Assembly: GCF_025949695.1 (NCBI RefSeq) | Contig: NZ_JAPDFL010000001.1 | Coordinates: 2,855,501 to 2,919,500, forward strand | Length of the DNA stretch: 64,000 nucleotides | Reading direction: 5' to 3' | Source of the DNA: Pararhodobacter zhoushanensis | GTDB lineage: Bacteria > Pseudomonadota > Alphaproteobacteria > Rhodobacterales > Rhodobacteraceae | Shown here: one piece after another, positions 27,724 through 36,660 of the stretch | Layout: each line of letters starts with the position of its first letter | Position numbering within the stretch: the stretch's first letter is position 1 | Notes under the pieces: model-generated | Databases searched by the model: none | What the model was told of the DNA's origin: nothing | What the model saw: only the letters and a program-made list of their open reading frames with translations | Position numbers and translations under genes: made by a program

Positions 27724-28020
27724 GTGCGCCCCAGAATCGAACTGTCAAACTGGGCCAGCGCGATGATCATCGCGGCGGCGGCTGTTGTGCTTGGCGTCAT
27801 CTCGTACCGGCGCGGGCCCGAGCCTGACGCCGGAACCGCGATCACCGCCATGGCCTTCATCTTTCACGCCGTCATTCTGGGGGCGCTGGTGATGATGGCG
27901 CTGCGGTTCTCGTCACTGGTTGAAGGGCGCGGTGCGCGCAAAATCGTGACGTTTCTGGCGCTGGCCCTTGGAATTCTGTCGTGCCTGGGCCTTCTCGCGC
28001 GCGATTTCGGGATTATCTGA
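27724..28020 (+). CDS. Small membrane protein, function unknown
   Basis: A 98-residue protein with three predicted membrane segments: ASAMIIAAAAVVLGVI (about 11-26), AFIFHAVILGALVMMAL (about 44-60) and IVTFLALALGILSCLGLL (about 74-91). Start is GTG 27724, 14 bases after the BolA-type gene; no other start fits. It does not resemble a family I recognise. Placement between a BolA-type protein and a CGFS glutaredoxin suggests cotranscription only. Confidence 0.6.
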   Translation: MRPRIELSNWASAMIIAAAAVVLGVISYRRGPEPDAGTAITAMAFIFHAVILGALVMMALRFSSLVEGRGARKIVTFLALALGILSCLGLLARDFGII

Positions 28021-28072
28021 CGTAGCAAATACCAGCCAGCCCGACCGGGCGGCGATGACAAAGGGACCAGCG

Positions 28073-28432
28073 ATGAGCGCTCAGGACACGATCCGCCAGA
28101 CCGTCGAAGCCAATGATGTGGTGCTTTTCATGAAAGGCACCAAGACCATGCCGCAATGCGGATTTTCCAGCCGCGTCGCCGGCGTGCTGAACTTCATGGG
28201 CATCGAGTATGCCGATGTGAACGTGCTGGCCGATGCCGAGATCCGTCAAGGGATCAAGGACTTCTCGGACTGGCCGACCATTCCGCAGCTCTACGTGAAG
28301 GGCGAGTTCGTCGGCGGCTGCGACATCATCACCGAGATGACCCTGTCGGGTGAGCTGGACCAGTTGTTCGAAGCCAAGGGCGTCGCCTATGACAAGGACG
28401 CCGCCGAGAAAATCCGCGAAGCCAACGCCTGA
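28073..28432 (+). CDS. grxD: Monothiol glutaredoxin, Grx4/GrxD type
   Basis: Cytoplasmic glutaredoxin of 119 residues that binds a glutathione-ligated [2Fe-2S] cluster and transfers it, often with BolA proteins. KGTKTMPQCGFSSRVAGVL (about residues 22-40) contains the CGFS active site; WPTIPQLYVKGEFVGGCDI is the cis-Pro and glutathione-binding segment. ATG 28073 has AAAGGGA upstream; ATG 28055 would add six residues. A good terminator follows. Confidence 0.95.
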   Translation: MSAQDTIRQTVEANDVVLFMKGTKTMPQCGFSSRVAGVLNFMGIEYADVNVLADAEIRQGIKDFSDWPTIPQLYVKGEFVGGCDIITEMTLSGELDQLFEAKGVAYDKDAAEKIREANA

Positions 28433-28452
28433 TCGCAGGGTTGCTTCGTCAC

Positions 28453-28484
28453 AAAGGCCGGTGCCACGCGCACCGGCCTTTTTT
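28453..28484 (+). terminator. Rho-independent terminator after grxD
   Basis: GGCCGGTG (28456-28463), seven-base loop, CACCGGCC (28471-28478), six T; flanking AAA pairs with the first T residues. It ends the purL-grxD stretch 20 bases after the stop. Confidence 0.9.
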
Positions 28485-28559
28485 CATGCGCCGACGGATT
28501 TCTGTGAACCTTTTGACGGCTCAGCCGACCTATGGCTATCAACGCCACAGGTAATCGCC

Positions 28560-28727
28560 ATGTCCCTGCTCATCGCCGTCCAATTCCTTGCTCTCGTGAT
28601 CGCCACCGCCACCCTGCGCGCTGTTGTTCAGCGAAACCGCACGGTCAGCGCTCGCCGGCTTGCCGCGCTAGAGGCTTTCGCCGAAGGGCGCGGTCTGGCA
28701 GGCTATGTCCGCGGCACCGTGGCCTGA
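28560..28727 (+). CDS. Small single-pass membrane protein, function unknown
   Basis: A 55-residue reading frame with one N-terminal membrane segment (LLIAVQFLALVIATATL) and a short basic tail VSARRLAALEAFAEGRGL. The tail resembles the beginning of the next gene (RRRAAYQVFADQRGL), including distance from the membrane segment, which is the main reason to accept it. The ribosome binding site is weak. It lies between a terminator and the related gene, 42 bases from it. Confidence 0.45.
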   Translation: MSLLIAVQFLALVIATATLRAVVQRNRTVSARRLAALEAFAEGRGLAGYVRGTVA

Positions 28728-28769
28728 CGCGTCGCACAGGGTGATTCAACTTTTGCGCAAGGTGCCTTC

Positions 28770-29474
28770 ATGACCGACGCCCTCCCCGTCTTGTTGTTCA
28801 TCGCTGCGGTCATGGTCGGCGTCGGTGTTCTGATCTGGCGCAGCCAGCAGATCGAAAAGCGCCGCCGGGCCGCCTATCAGGTCTTTGCGGATCAGCGCGG
28901 CCTGACTTACACGCAGAGCAAGGCGCGCGGTGGCCCGACCGTCTTCACCTTCGCTGATGGTGCGCGCGGCCTGACCCTGACCGTCACCCGCAGCTACAGC
29001 AAGTCATCGAACGGCAAGAGCCGGTCGTCGCCGGGCCATACCAAGATCCAGATGGCCGACCCGCGCCTTCCCGGTGGCATCGCGCTCTATACGCCCGAAA
29101 TGGCGGCAGGTGTGGCGGATGCAGCCAGCAAGGTGATGGGGATCTTCGACAATTCGCTGTCAAAGATGCTGCTGGGCAAACTGCTGGGCGACGACATCGG
29201 CGCCTATCTGGGCGAGATGCACGACCAGCCAGCCCCTGAGGGCGTGGCGCTGACGATCATGGCAACCGTCAACCCGAACCCCCTGTTCGACGCCCGGTTG
29301 ATCGAGCATGCCCTGTCGGAAATCCCCGCCGCCCGCAATGCGGAGCGCAAGACCATGGTGCTGATCACCGAAAACGGTCTGCAAATCCGCGCCGGGCGCG
29401 ACTTCCGCGAGGTGGCCGAGATCGAGCGCTTCCTCGACATCGCCCAGACCCTTCAGGCCGCGCTGCGCCGCTGA
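28770..29474 (+). CDS. Membrane-anchored protein, function unknown
   Basis: A 234-residue protein with one N-terminal membrane helix (VLLFIAAVMVGVGVLIW, about 7-23), a basic stretch EKRRRAAYQVFADQRGL, and a soluble domain of about 190 residues with no motif I recognise. It is likely anchored with the domain in the cytoplasm, given the basic residues after the helix. ATG 28770 has AAGGTG about eight bases upstream. It converges on zapA with six bases between stops. Confidence 0.75.
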   Translation: MTDALPVLLFIAAVMVGVGVLIWRSQQIEKRRRAAYQVFADQRGLTYTQSKARGGPTVFTFADGARGLTLTVTRSYSKSSNGKSRSSPGHTKIQMADPRLPGGIALYTPEMAAGVADAASKVMGIFDNSLSKMLLGKLLGDDIGAYLGEMHDQPAPEGVALTIMATVNPNPLFDARLIEHALSEIPAARNAERKTMVLITENGLQIRAGRDFREVAEIERFLDIAQTLQAALRR

Positions 29475-29480
29475 CGCGGC

Positions 29481-29858
29481 TCAGCCGCGGGTTTCGAACT
29501 GCTCGGCCAGATACTCGGCACGCGCCGCCAGATCCGACATCCGCTCGACCGTGCCCGCCGGGATCGCCGGGGCTGCACTTTGCGCCGGCAGCGCGCGCAG
29601 GCGTTCGACCTCGGCCCGCGCAGCACCCAGTTCAGCCTCAAGCTGCTTGACCCGGTCTTCGGCCCCTGCGGTCTTGTCGGCCAGCATCAGACCGGACATC
29701 AGCAGCATCTTGGATTCCGGCAGACGGCCGATCTGGCCGATCAGCGTGGTGGCTTCGGCATCCAGCATCGCGGCTGCCGAGCGCAGGTAATGCTCTTCAC
29801 CCGGAGAGCAGGCGACCTCGAAATTCTTGCCACCGATCGAAACTGTTTCCGTGGGCAT
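29481..29858 (-). CDS. zapA: Cell division protein ZapA
   Basis: FtsZ-associated protein that cross-links FtsZ filaments and stabilises the Z-ring. The 125 residues open PTETVSIGGKNFEVACSPGE, the ZapA fold, and end in a coiled coil (GAEDRVKQLEAELGAARAEVE cut here to about residues 64-84). ATG 29858 has AGGAGG five bases upstream. It is 13 bases after a second coiled-coil gene, with which it forms an operon. Confidence 0.88.
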   Translation of the reverse strand: MPTETVSIGGKNFEVACSPGEEHYLRSAAAMLDAEATTLIGQIGRLPESKMLLMSGLMLADKTAGAEDRVKQLEAELGAARAEVERLRALPAQSAAPAIPAGTVERMSDLAARAEYLAEQFETRG

Positions 29859-29871
29859 CGTCGCCTCCTGT

Positions 29872-30399
29872 TCAGCGCGATTCAGCCGCAATCAGCGGCT
29901 TCAACTCGGCAAGGATTTCTTCCATTTCGGCCATTTCGGCCCGGCGCTCGGCCTGCAACGCTTCCAGCTCGGCCGAGATCGACCGGTTGATCAGCGTCGC
30001 ATCCGGGAACGCCTCGATCTGCGCATCGCGCAGGCTGGTGTTTGACTCGATCAGCTTCGAATTGGCCCGTTTCAGCCGCAGCATCTCAAGGCTTTGCAGA
30101 TCGAGCTGCTCGGTCAGCCGCGCCAGACGGCGCTCAAGCTGCGCGATCGTGGTTTCCTGACGCTGCTTGACCTGATGCACCCGCTCGCTCAGTTGGGCAT
30201 TCGCGGCGCGCTCTTTCTCAAGCGCCTCGCGCAGGCTGGCGATGGTCGCCGTCTGCTCGGGGTCGGGGGCGGCTTCGGCCCGCGCGCCCAAACCAAAGAC
30301 CGAAGGCTTGGCTGGTTTCGTCGGTGCCCTCTCCAACTGCTGCGAGATCCGCTCGAGCGCGGCCGACAGCCTACGTTCCACCGGGGCCAGATCGCTCAT
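29872..30399 (-). CDS. Coiled-coil protein upstream of zapA
   Basis: A 175-residue soluble protein dominated by heptad-rich helices from about residue 55 to 120 (ASLREALEKERAANAQL, RRLARLTEQLDLQSLEM). No enzyme motif is visible. ATG 30399 is preferred because GAGGAG is six bases before it; ATG 30402 directly precedes it. The pairing with zapA suggests a division or cell-envelope role, which is inference. It is divergent from tkt. Confidence 0.75.
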   Translation of the reverse strand: MSDLAPVERRLSAALERISQQLERAPTKPAKPSVFGLGARAEAAPDPEQTATIASLREALEKERAANAQLSERVHQVKQRQETTIAQLERRLARLTEQLDLQSLEMLRLKRANSKLIESNTSLRDAQIEAFPDATLINRSISAELEALQAERRAEMAEMEEILAELKPLIAAESR

Positions 30400-30597
30400 C
30401 ATACACTCCTCGACTGTGCCCGTCCTCGCGACGCGAATCATGCGCGCATACCCGGAGGGTCATTTTGTTTGTAAGAATACGTTGAAAATCCGCCCTTTCC
30501 AACCGATCCGCCGTTGATGCCGCGCCAGTACGCTTGAACTCGAACCGAACCCTGCTATGACGCCCGATAACACCCCCTTTTTATGAGGAACGCTGTC

Positions 30598-32610
30598 TTG
30601 GATATCGCCACGCTCCGCGCCCAGAACCCCGACCACTGGCGTCTCGCCACCGCCATCCGCGTTTTGGCAATGGATGCCGTCGCCGCCGCCAATTCGGGCC
30701 ACTCCGGCATGCCGATGGGCATGGCTGATGTCGCGACGGTGCTGTTCCAGAACCACCTCAAGTTCGACGCCTCGGCACCCGACTGGGCGGACCGCGACCG
30801 GTTCATCCTGTCGGCGGGCCATGGATCGATGCTCATCTACGCGCTGCTGCATCTGACCGGCTATGCCGACATGACGCTCGAGCAGATCAAGAACTTCCGC
30901 CAGTGGGGCGCGATCACCGCCGGTCACCCGGAATACGGCCATGTGAAGGGCGTCGAGACCACCACCGGCCCGCTCGGTCAGGGCATCGCCAACTCGGTCG
31001 GTTTCGCCATGGCCGAAGAGCATCTGCGCGCCCGCTGGGGTGCCAAGATCCAGAGCCATTACACCTATGTCATCGCCGGGGACGGCTGCCTGATGGAAGG
31101 TGTGAGCCAGGAAGCCATCGGCATCGCCGGTCGCCAGAAGCTGTCCCGCCTGATCGTGCTGTGGGATGACAACGGCATCACCATTGACGGCAAGGTCTCG
31201 CTGTCGGACGTGACTGACCAGAAGGCCCGCTTCGCCGCCTCGGGTTGGGATGTGTTCGAATGCGACGGCCATGATCCGGCGGATATCGACCGCGCGATCA
31301 CCGCCGCCAAAGCCTCGCCCCATCCGGCGATGGTCGCCTGCAAGACCCATATCGCCATCGGCTCGTCGGCGCAGGACACCTCCAAGGGCCACGGCGCGCT
31401 GACCGACGCCAAACTGATCGCTGACACCCGCGCCGCCTATGGCTGGGAGCATGGCGCCTTCGTCATCCCCGCCGAGATCAAGGCCGCCTGGGAAGCCATC
31501 GGTGCCAAGGGCCGCGCCGCGCGCACCGAGTGGGAAGCGCAGATCGCTGCCCTCGCCCCGGCCAAACGCGCCGAGTTCGAGCGGATCTTTGCCCGCGAAC
31601 TGCCCGCCCGTCTGGCCGCCGCGATCCGCAAGGTCAAGAAAACCGCCGTCGACGAGCCCAAGAAAATGGCCTCGCGCTCAGCCTCTGAAGTGGCGCTCAA
31701 GGCGATCAATCCGATCGTCACCGACACCTTCGGTGGCTCGGCCGACCTGACCGGCTCGAACAACACCAAGACCGCCGATCTGGGCGCCTTCGACATCGAC
31801 AGCCGCAAGGGCCGTTACATGTACTGGGGCATCCGCGAGCACGGCATGTCCTCGGCGATGAACGGCATGGCGCTGCACGGCGGCGTGCGCCCCTACTCGG
31901 GCACCTTCATGGCCTTCACCGACTACGCCCGCCCCGCCATGCGGCTGAGCGCGCTGATGGGCATTCCGGTGACCTATGTCATGACCCATGACAGCATCGG
32001 TCTGGGCGAAGACGGCCCGACCCACCAGCCGGTCGAGCATCTTGCGATCAGCCGCGCCACCCCCAACACGCTGGTGTTCCGCCCCGCCGATCTGGTCGAA
32101 ACGGCCGAAGCCTGGGAAGTCGCCCTACAGCAGAAAACCACGCCCTCGGTGATCTCGCTCAGCCGCCAGAACCTGTCGCCCGCGCGCACCACGCACACGG
32201 CCAAGAACCTTGTCGCTCAGGGCGGCTATGTGCTGGCCGACTCCGAAGGCAAGCGTCAGGCGATCCTGATCGCCACCGGCTCCGAGGTCGAGATCGCCCT
32301 CAAGGCCCGCGAGCTGCTGCAGGCCGAGGGCATCGGCACCCGCGTCGTCTCGCTGCCCTGCATGGAGCTGTTCGCGCAGGCCGATGAAGCCTACCGCAAG
32401 CGCGTGCTGCCCGCTGGCCCCGTGCGCATCGGCGTCGAAGCAGGCGTGCGCGCCGGGGGCTGGGATCGCTGGCTGCTGGGCGAGCGCGCCAGAAAGTCCG
32501 ATTTCGTCGGCATGACCGGTTTCGGTGCCTCGGCCCCGGCCGAGCGGCTCTATCAGGAATTCGGCATCACCGCCGAGGCAATCGTGGCCAAGGTCAAAGC
32601 CCTGCTCTGA
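30598..32610 (+). CDS. tkt: Transketolase
   Basis: Thiamine-diphosphate enzyme of the non-oxidative pentose phosphate pathway and Calvin-type cycles, moving two-carbon units between sugar phosphates. From TTG 30598 it is 670 residues, normal length. The motifs [52 protein letters not shown] and [20 protein letters not shown] are present. A GAGGAAC lies about seven bases before the TTG, whereas ATG 30583 has none; both give the same frame. It is followed by a strong stem. Confidence 0.96.
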   Translation: MDIATLRAQNPDHWRLATAIRVLAMDAVAAANSGHSGMPMGMADVATVLFQNHLKFDASAPDWADRDRFILSAGHGSMLIYALLHLTGYADMTLEQIKNFRQWGAITAGHPEYGHVKGVETTTGPLGQGIANSVGFAMAEEHLRARWGAKIQSHYTYVIAGDGCLMEGVSQEAIGIAGRQKLSRLIVLWDDNGITIDGKVSLSDVTDQKARFAASGWDVFECDGHDPADIDRAITAAKASPHPAMVACKTHIAIGSSAQDTSKGHGALTDAKLIADTRAAYGWEHGAFVIPAEIKAAWEAIGAKGRAARTEWEAQIAALAPAKRAEFERIFARELPARLAAAIRKVKKTAVDEPKKMASRSASEVALKAINPIVTDTFGGSADLTGSNNTKTADLGAFDIDSRKGRYMYWGIREHGMSSAMNGMALHGGVRPYSGTFMAFTDYARPAMRLSALMGIPVTYVMTHDSIGLGEDGPTHQPVEHLAISRATPNTLVFRPADLVETAEAWEVALQQKTTPSVISLSRQNLSPARTTHTAKNLVAQGGYVLADSEGKRQAILIATGSEVEIALKARELLQAEGIGTRVVSLPCMELFAQADEAYRKRVLPAGPVRIGVEAGVRAGGWDRWLLGERARKSDFVGMTGFGASAPAERLYQEFGITAEAIVAKVKALL

Positions 32611-32635
32611 CCCCCCACGCCCCCTGCAAATGTAC

Positions 32636-32665
32636 AACGCCGCCCCTGACCCGGGGCGGCGTTTG
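32636..32665. terminator. Terminator-like stem after tkt
   Basis: AACGCCGCCCC (32636-32646) pairs with GGGGCGGCGTT (32653-32663) across a six-base loop. The T tract is only TTTGT, so termination would depend on the very stable 11-bp stem. It separates tkt from the convergent PopZ-like gene. Confidence 0.6.
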
Positions 32666-32713
32666 TCATTCACCGTGCCTCACATACGCAAAGAGGCTGA
32701 CAGCACCGGAGGC

Positions 32714-33418
32714 TTACAGAAAGCTGCGCTCGTCCAAGGCCTTGGCGATCTCGGCCCGCACCAGCTTGCGCACCTGTGCGGTGATCCGCTCGCCCAGTTG
32801 CCCATGCAGCTCTTCGCGCACGATCTGCGCAATCATCGCCCGCAGAGCGTCCTCGTCAAGGATACCCTCTTCAAGACCTGCCTCTTCCCTGTCGGAAAGG
32901 TCTGGCTGCACGCTCAACGCCTCTGTCGCCACCGGATCGGCCTCGGTTTCGGTCTCGGTCGCAGGCTCGGCCAAGGGCTCGGCTGGCTCTGCCGGTGCAG
33001 CCGCAAGGGAGCCGACTGCCGGGACGGGTTCATCCGCCCGCGCAACCTCATCGGCGCGGTGGACGAAACTCAACCGGCCATACAGTTCGGTTACATTCGA
33101 GGCTTTCGGATTTTCATCGACCGAGTCGCTCTCCCAACTCCCGCCTGTCGCCGATACCGCCGCCTCAAGCTCGGCGATGGTGGCTTCGAGCTTGCCGAAA
33201 TCCGGGGCAGGCAGGTCATGCTCCGAGGTCGGCTCATCCCCGTCCAGATCGTCAGCTTTCGCGCCCAGCGTCAGGACCAGCGGCGGTGCCGTGATCCGCT
33301 GGGCCTCGGTCAGCACCAGACGCCCGGTGTCGCCACGCGGAGCACCTTCTTGCGCAACCAGACGGCGGATCGACGTCAGAACGTCTTCAATCTCGCGATT
33401 GGTCATAGCGTCCGACAT
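32714..33418 (-). CDS. PopZ-like protein (DUF2497 type)
   Basis: A 234-residue protein with the three-part plan of the polar organising protein PopZ: a short N-terminal helix (NREIEDVLTSIRRLVAQEG, about residues 7-25), a long acidic and proline/alanine-rich linker rich in E, T and P (about 60-185), and C-terminal oligomerising helices (EDALRAMIAQIVREEL and AEIAKALDERSFL). ATG 33418 is chosen over an upstream one because the N-terminal helix then starts directly. It follows pcm and tolC, the order seen around popZ in many alphaproteobacteria, where valS comes next; valS is absent here. Confidence 0.65.
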   Translation of the reverse strand: MSDAMTNREIEDVLTSIRRLVAQEGAPRGDTGRLVLTEAQRITAPPLVLTLGAKADDLDGDEPTSEHDLPAPDFGKLEATIAELEAAVSATGGSWESDSVDENPKASNVTELYGRLSFVHRADEVARADEPVPAVGSLAAAPAEPAEPLAEPATETETEADPVATEALSVQPDLSDREEAGLEEGILDEDALRAMIAQIVREELHGQLGERITAQVRKLVRAEIAKALDERSFL

Positions 33419-33505
33419 GCCTGCACCCCTGCTCATTTTGGGATCAAGGATACCCAAGGATGGCTACGTTAACAACCTTGCATCACATCGCCCGTCAACA
33501 GGCGT

Positions 33506-34888
33506 TCAGCGATAGCGATCCATGATGCGATCCAGCGCCTGACCTTGGGTCGAGGGCGTGACCCGCGCCGGGCCTTGCCGCATGGTGCTGGAATAGGCGC
33601 TGACGTCATAGGTCGGGATGCCAAGGTTCAGCGCGGTGACGGTCAACTGACCCATCGAGTTGAGCAAGGCATAGGCCGCCAGCTGCACATTGGCCGCCGC
33701 CAGAATGCGCGACGAACGGGCGTCGAGCAGTTCCTGTTCGGCGTTCAGCACATCCAGCGTGGTGCGCGACCCCAGTTCCGCCTCGGCGCTCACGGCGTCA
33801 TAGGCCGATTGCGCAGCACGGATCTGCTGATCGCCCGCCAGCAAGGTGGCCCGCGCAACGCTCAGCCGTGCCCAGTTCGACGCGACTGACTGCTGCACGG
33901 TTGCAACCGTCTGATGCAGCGAGGCGCGCTGCGCCTCGGTCCCGGCAAGTGCCTGACGTTCAACAGAACTCAGCCGCCCGGCCGTGAACAGCGGCACCTG
34001 ATAGCTGAGCGATGCACTGACCGAATTAGAGTTGCTCGACGGACCCTGCGTTCCCGTCAGTCCGGCGGACAGTGAGCCCGACACCTCACCCAGCCGCTGA
34101 CGACGGGCGACTTCCATACCGATTTCCGACGACGCGACAAGATGCTGCGCCTGAGTGATCGCCGGGTGATTGCGGCGCGCCAGATCCTGCGCCGCCTCCA
34201 GCGAGGCGGGCAGCTGAGGCAGTCGCGGCGGGGCCGAGATCGACGCCGGATAGGCCCCGACGGCGAAATTGTACTGTTCACGCGCGATGGCAACGTCGCC
34301 TTCGGCCGACGCCAATGCCGAGCGCGAGGCCGCGAGCCGGGCTTCGGCCAGTGCCACATCGGTACGCGTGGAATCGCCCAGCTCAAAACGTTCGCGTGCA
34401 GCGCGCAGTTGTTCGCTGATGACCGAAACGTTGTTGCGCTGCAACTGCACCGTTTGCAGCTGGTTATACAGGTCCAGATAGGCTTGCACTGCCCCCAGAA
34501 TGACGTTCTGCTCGATGCCGACCAGCGCGGCGCGCGTCGCCAGAACACTCTCGCGCGTCATGTCCAGACTGCGGCGGTTGCGGCCAAAGTCGATCAGCGT
34601 CATCGACGCGGTCAGTCCCGCGTTGATGCTGGAATCGGTCAGACCTGTTGTGCCGGCCGTTGCGCTGACCGCGAAACTGACCACCGGATAGAGCGCGGCA
34701 ATCGCTTGTTGGACGTCTTCATCCGCGGCCCGCAGAAGGGCGCGGTTCTGTTCCAACAGGTTCGAGGTCCGATACGCCCCGACCATGGCATCGGCCAGCG
34801 TATCAGCGTTGACCATCAGCGGCGTCGCCAAACCGGCCACCAGCGCAATCCCGGCCACCGCCGAGCGAATCCGTGTCAGTACGCCCAT
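33506..34888 (-). CDS. tolC: TolC family outer membrane efflux protein
   Basis: Outer membrane channel for tripartite efflux and type I secretion. The 460 residues begin with a signal peptide (about 1-28, cleavage near VNA-DTLADA) and contain two OEP repeats with long helical stretches; VGIEQNVILGAVQAYLDLYN and the later EAELGSRTTLDVLNAEQELL are typical. ATG 34888 has GGAGGG upstream and makes the signal peptide N-terminal; the frame is open further up. It lies 79 bases after pcm. Confidence 0.93.
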   Translation of the reverse strand: MGVLTRIRSAVAGIALVAGLATPLMVNADTLADAMVGAYRTSNLLEQNRALLRAADEDVQQAIAALYPVVSFAVSATAGTTGLTDSSINAGLTASMTLIDFGRNRRSLDMTRESVLATRAALVGIEQNVILGAVQAYLDLYNQLQTVQLQRNNVSVISEQLRAARERFELGDSTRTDVALAEARLAASRSALASAEGDVAIAREQYNFAVGAYPASISAPPRLPQLPASLEAAQDLARRNHPAITQAQHLVASSEIGMEVARRQRLGEVSGSLSAGLTGTQGPSSNSNSVSASLSYQVPLFTAGRLSSVERQALAGTEAQRASLHQTVATVQQSVASNWARLSVARATLLAGDQQIRAAQSAYDAVSAEAELGSRTTLDVLNAEQELLDARSSRILAAANVQLAAYALLNSMGQLTVTALNLGIPTYDVSAYSSTMRQGPARVTPSTQGQALDRIMDRYR

Positions 34889-34967
34889 CGCGCCCTCCAA
34901 ATCTGGTTTCGGCACGCGCCCGCCGGGCGTGGGCCCTGCGCGCCGCCCGCAGGGGCGGCGCACCGCA

Positions 34968-35621
34968 TCAGAGCGCGAAAGCGCGCGTCGCGGCAAAGCC
35001 TTCCAGGATCGGCGCCGTTGCGTTGAACGAGTCGCGCCAGCGGATCACGCCGCCATGCTTGACCCCGACACGCACCGTGCCCAAGGCTGCTTCCATGAAA
35101 ATGGCTGCAACCCGGCCGCCGTCTTTCAGTTGATCGACCAGGGCGGCCGGAAACACTTCAACCCCGCCCTGCACGACAATCGCGTCATAGGGCCCATGGG
35201 CCGCAGCACCCGCCGTCGCCACGCCGCGCTCGACAACCACATTGGTGGCACCGATGGATTGCAGCGATGCTTCGGCGTCATCGGCCAGCGACGAATCGGC
35301 TTCGAGCGCGACAACCGCCTGCGCCAGATGCGCGATCACGGCTGAGGAATAGCCGGTCCCTGCCGCCACATCGAGCACCAGCTCGTCTTGCTTGATGTCC
35401 AGCGCGTCGAGCATTTTGGCCAGCGTACGCGGGTCAAGCAGAACGCGCCCCGCGCCCAGTTGGATATTCTCGCCGACATAGGCGGCTTCGCTCAGCGTTC
35501 CGGGCACGAAGCGTTCGCGCGGAATGGCCAGCATGGCCTGAATGATGGTCAGCTTGGTGACGTCGGACGGGCGCACCTGAGTGTCGACCATCATCGTCCT
35601 GCGGGTGGCAAAATCGGGCAT
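34968..35621 (-). CDS. pcm: Protein-L-isoaspartate O-methyltransferase
   Basis: SAM-dependent methyltransferase that repairs isoaspartyl residues; in alphaproteobacteria this shorter form (217 residues) sits before tolC. Seen are MMVDTQVRPSDVT at the N-terminus, FVP, the SAM motif VLDVAAGTGYSSAVIAHLA (about 79-97) and a later GGRVAAIF. Catalytic activity on isoaspartate is inferred from family. ATG 35621 starts the minus-strand unit pcm-tolC-PopZ-like. Confidence 0.85.
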   Translation of the reverse strand: MPDFATRRTMMVDTQVRPSDVTKLTIIQAMLAIPRERFVPGTLSEAAYVGENIQLGAGRVLLDPRTLAKMLDALDIKQDELVLDVAAGTGYSSAVIAHLAQAVVALEADSSLADDAEASLQSIGATNVVVERGVATAGAAAHGPYDAIVVQGGVEVFPAALVDQLKDGGRVAAIFMEAALGTVRVGVKHGGVIRWRDSFNATAPILEGFAATRAFAL

Positions 35622-35754
35622 GGATCAGGCTCCGTCTGGATCTCTGCGCCCCTCTTGCCACAGGGGCCGGGAGCTTGGCAATGCCGCCCCCCTGTCACAG
35701 GCGAACTAGGGGGCCATTATGTGGCTTGATGGCACGCAGGCCGAGGGCGTTCAA

Positions 35755-35786
35755 GCGCAATGTTCAGTTTCGACTGAACATTGCGC
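35755..35786. terminator. Perfect 14-bp hairpin between GST and pcm
   Basis: GCGCAATGTTCAGT (35755-35768), TTCG loop, ACTGAACATTGCGC (35773-35786). It lies 18 bases past the GST stop. There is no T tract on the minus strand, so it could end GST transcripts weakly, protect their 3' end, or be an operator for pcm. Confidence 0.5.
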
Positions 35787-35803
35787 CCTGCCCGCGTGCG
35801 TGC

Positions 35804-36505
35804 TCAGGATTCGGGCGGAACGGTGAGGCCGCGCTGGACCGCCGGGCGCGCCAGAAAACGCTCCAGCCAGCCCGGAACGTTGCGCAAGGACTCCCATCCC
35901 ACCAACGGTTTTGCGTCATAAAACCCGATAACAGTGTTGACCCAGGGGGCGACGGCGATATCGGCGATCGAGTAGTCCCCGACGATCCAGTCACGCCCGT
36001 CAAGCTGCTGGTCCAGCACCTTGAGCAGCCGTTCACTTTCCGCGCGATACCGCTCGAAAGGGCGCTTGTCCTCGATATCCTTGCCGGCGAATTTGTGGAA
36101 AAACCCTAGCTGGCCGAACATCGGGCCGGCCCCGCCCATCTGCCACATCAGCCATTGCACCGCCTGCCAGCGCAGCGCGGGGTCTTGCGGCAACAGTTTG
36201 CCGGTTTTCTCGGCCAGATACATCAGGATCGCGCCACTTTCGAACAGGGCGAGCGGCTGACCGCCCGGCCCGTTCGGGTCGACGATTGCGGGGATCTTGT
36301 TGTTGGGGTTCAGCGCCAGAAACTCTGGTGTCATCTGGTCGTTGTCGGCGAAACTGATGCGATGGCCCTCATAGGGCAGCTCCAGCTCTTCCAGCGCCAC
36401 GCTGACCTTGACGCCATTCGGCGTCGGCAGCGAATACAGCTGCAGGCGATCGGGGTGTTGGGCGGGCCAGCGGCGGGTGACGGGGTGGTCGGCGAGTGTC
36501 GGCAT
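35804..36505 (-). CDS. Glutathione S-transferase, YghU/YfcG (Nu) type
   Basis: Cytoplasmic glutathione-dependent disulfide-bond oxidoreductase-like protein of 233 residues. The thioredoxin-like half starts LQLYSLPTPNGVKVSVALEE and contains NPNNKIPAIVDP and FESGAILMYLAEK, the glutathione-binding blocks of the Nu class; the helical half has DWIVGDYSIADIAVAPWV. Substrate is unknown. It stands alone between pcm and the divergent mscL. Confidence 0.92.
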   Translation of the reverse strand: MPTLADHPVTRRWPAQHPDRLQLYSLPTPNGVKVSVALEELELPYEGHRISFADNDQMTPEFLALNPNNKIPAIVDPNGPGGQPLALFESGAILMYLAEKTGKLLPQDPALRWQAVQWLMWQMGGAGPMFGQLGFFHKFAGKDIEDKRPFERYRAESERLLKVLDQQLDGRDWIVGDYSIADIAVAPWVNTVIGFYDAKPLVGWESLRNVPGWLERFLARPAVQRGLTVPPES

Positions 36506-36660
36506 GATCGCTCCGGGTGAAAGGGTCAGACAACGGGCTGGTCAAAATACAACTTGATAAGCCGCCATTTGCAGGCATGACTCATACGTCTAATCGAGGT
36601 AAACGCCGCAGCGACCCGCTTCAAGATGCAGGGCAAAGGTGAACAAAGGGACAAGAAGGT

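Noticed and set aside
35686..35712. CCCCCT/AGGGGG inverted repeat before pcm
   Set aside because: Arms of six with a long 14-15-base loop in GC-rich sequence; likely chance.
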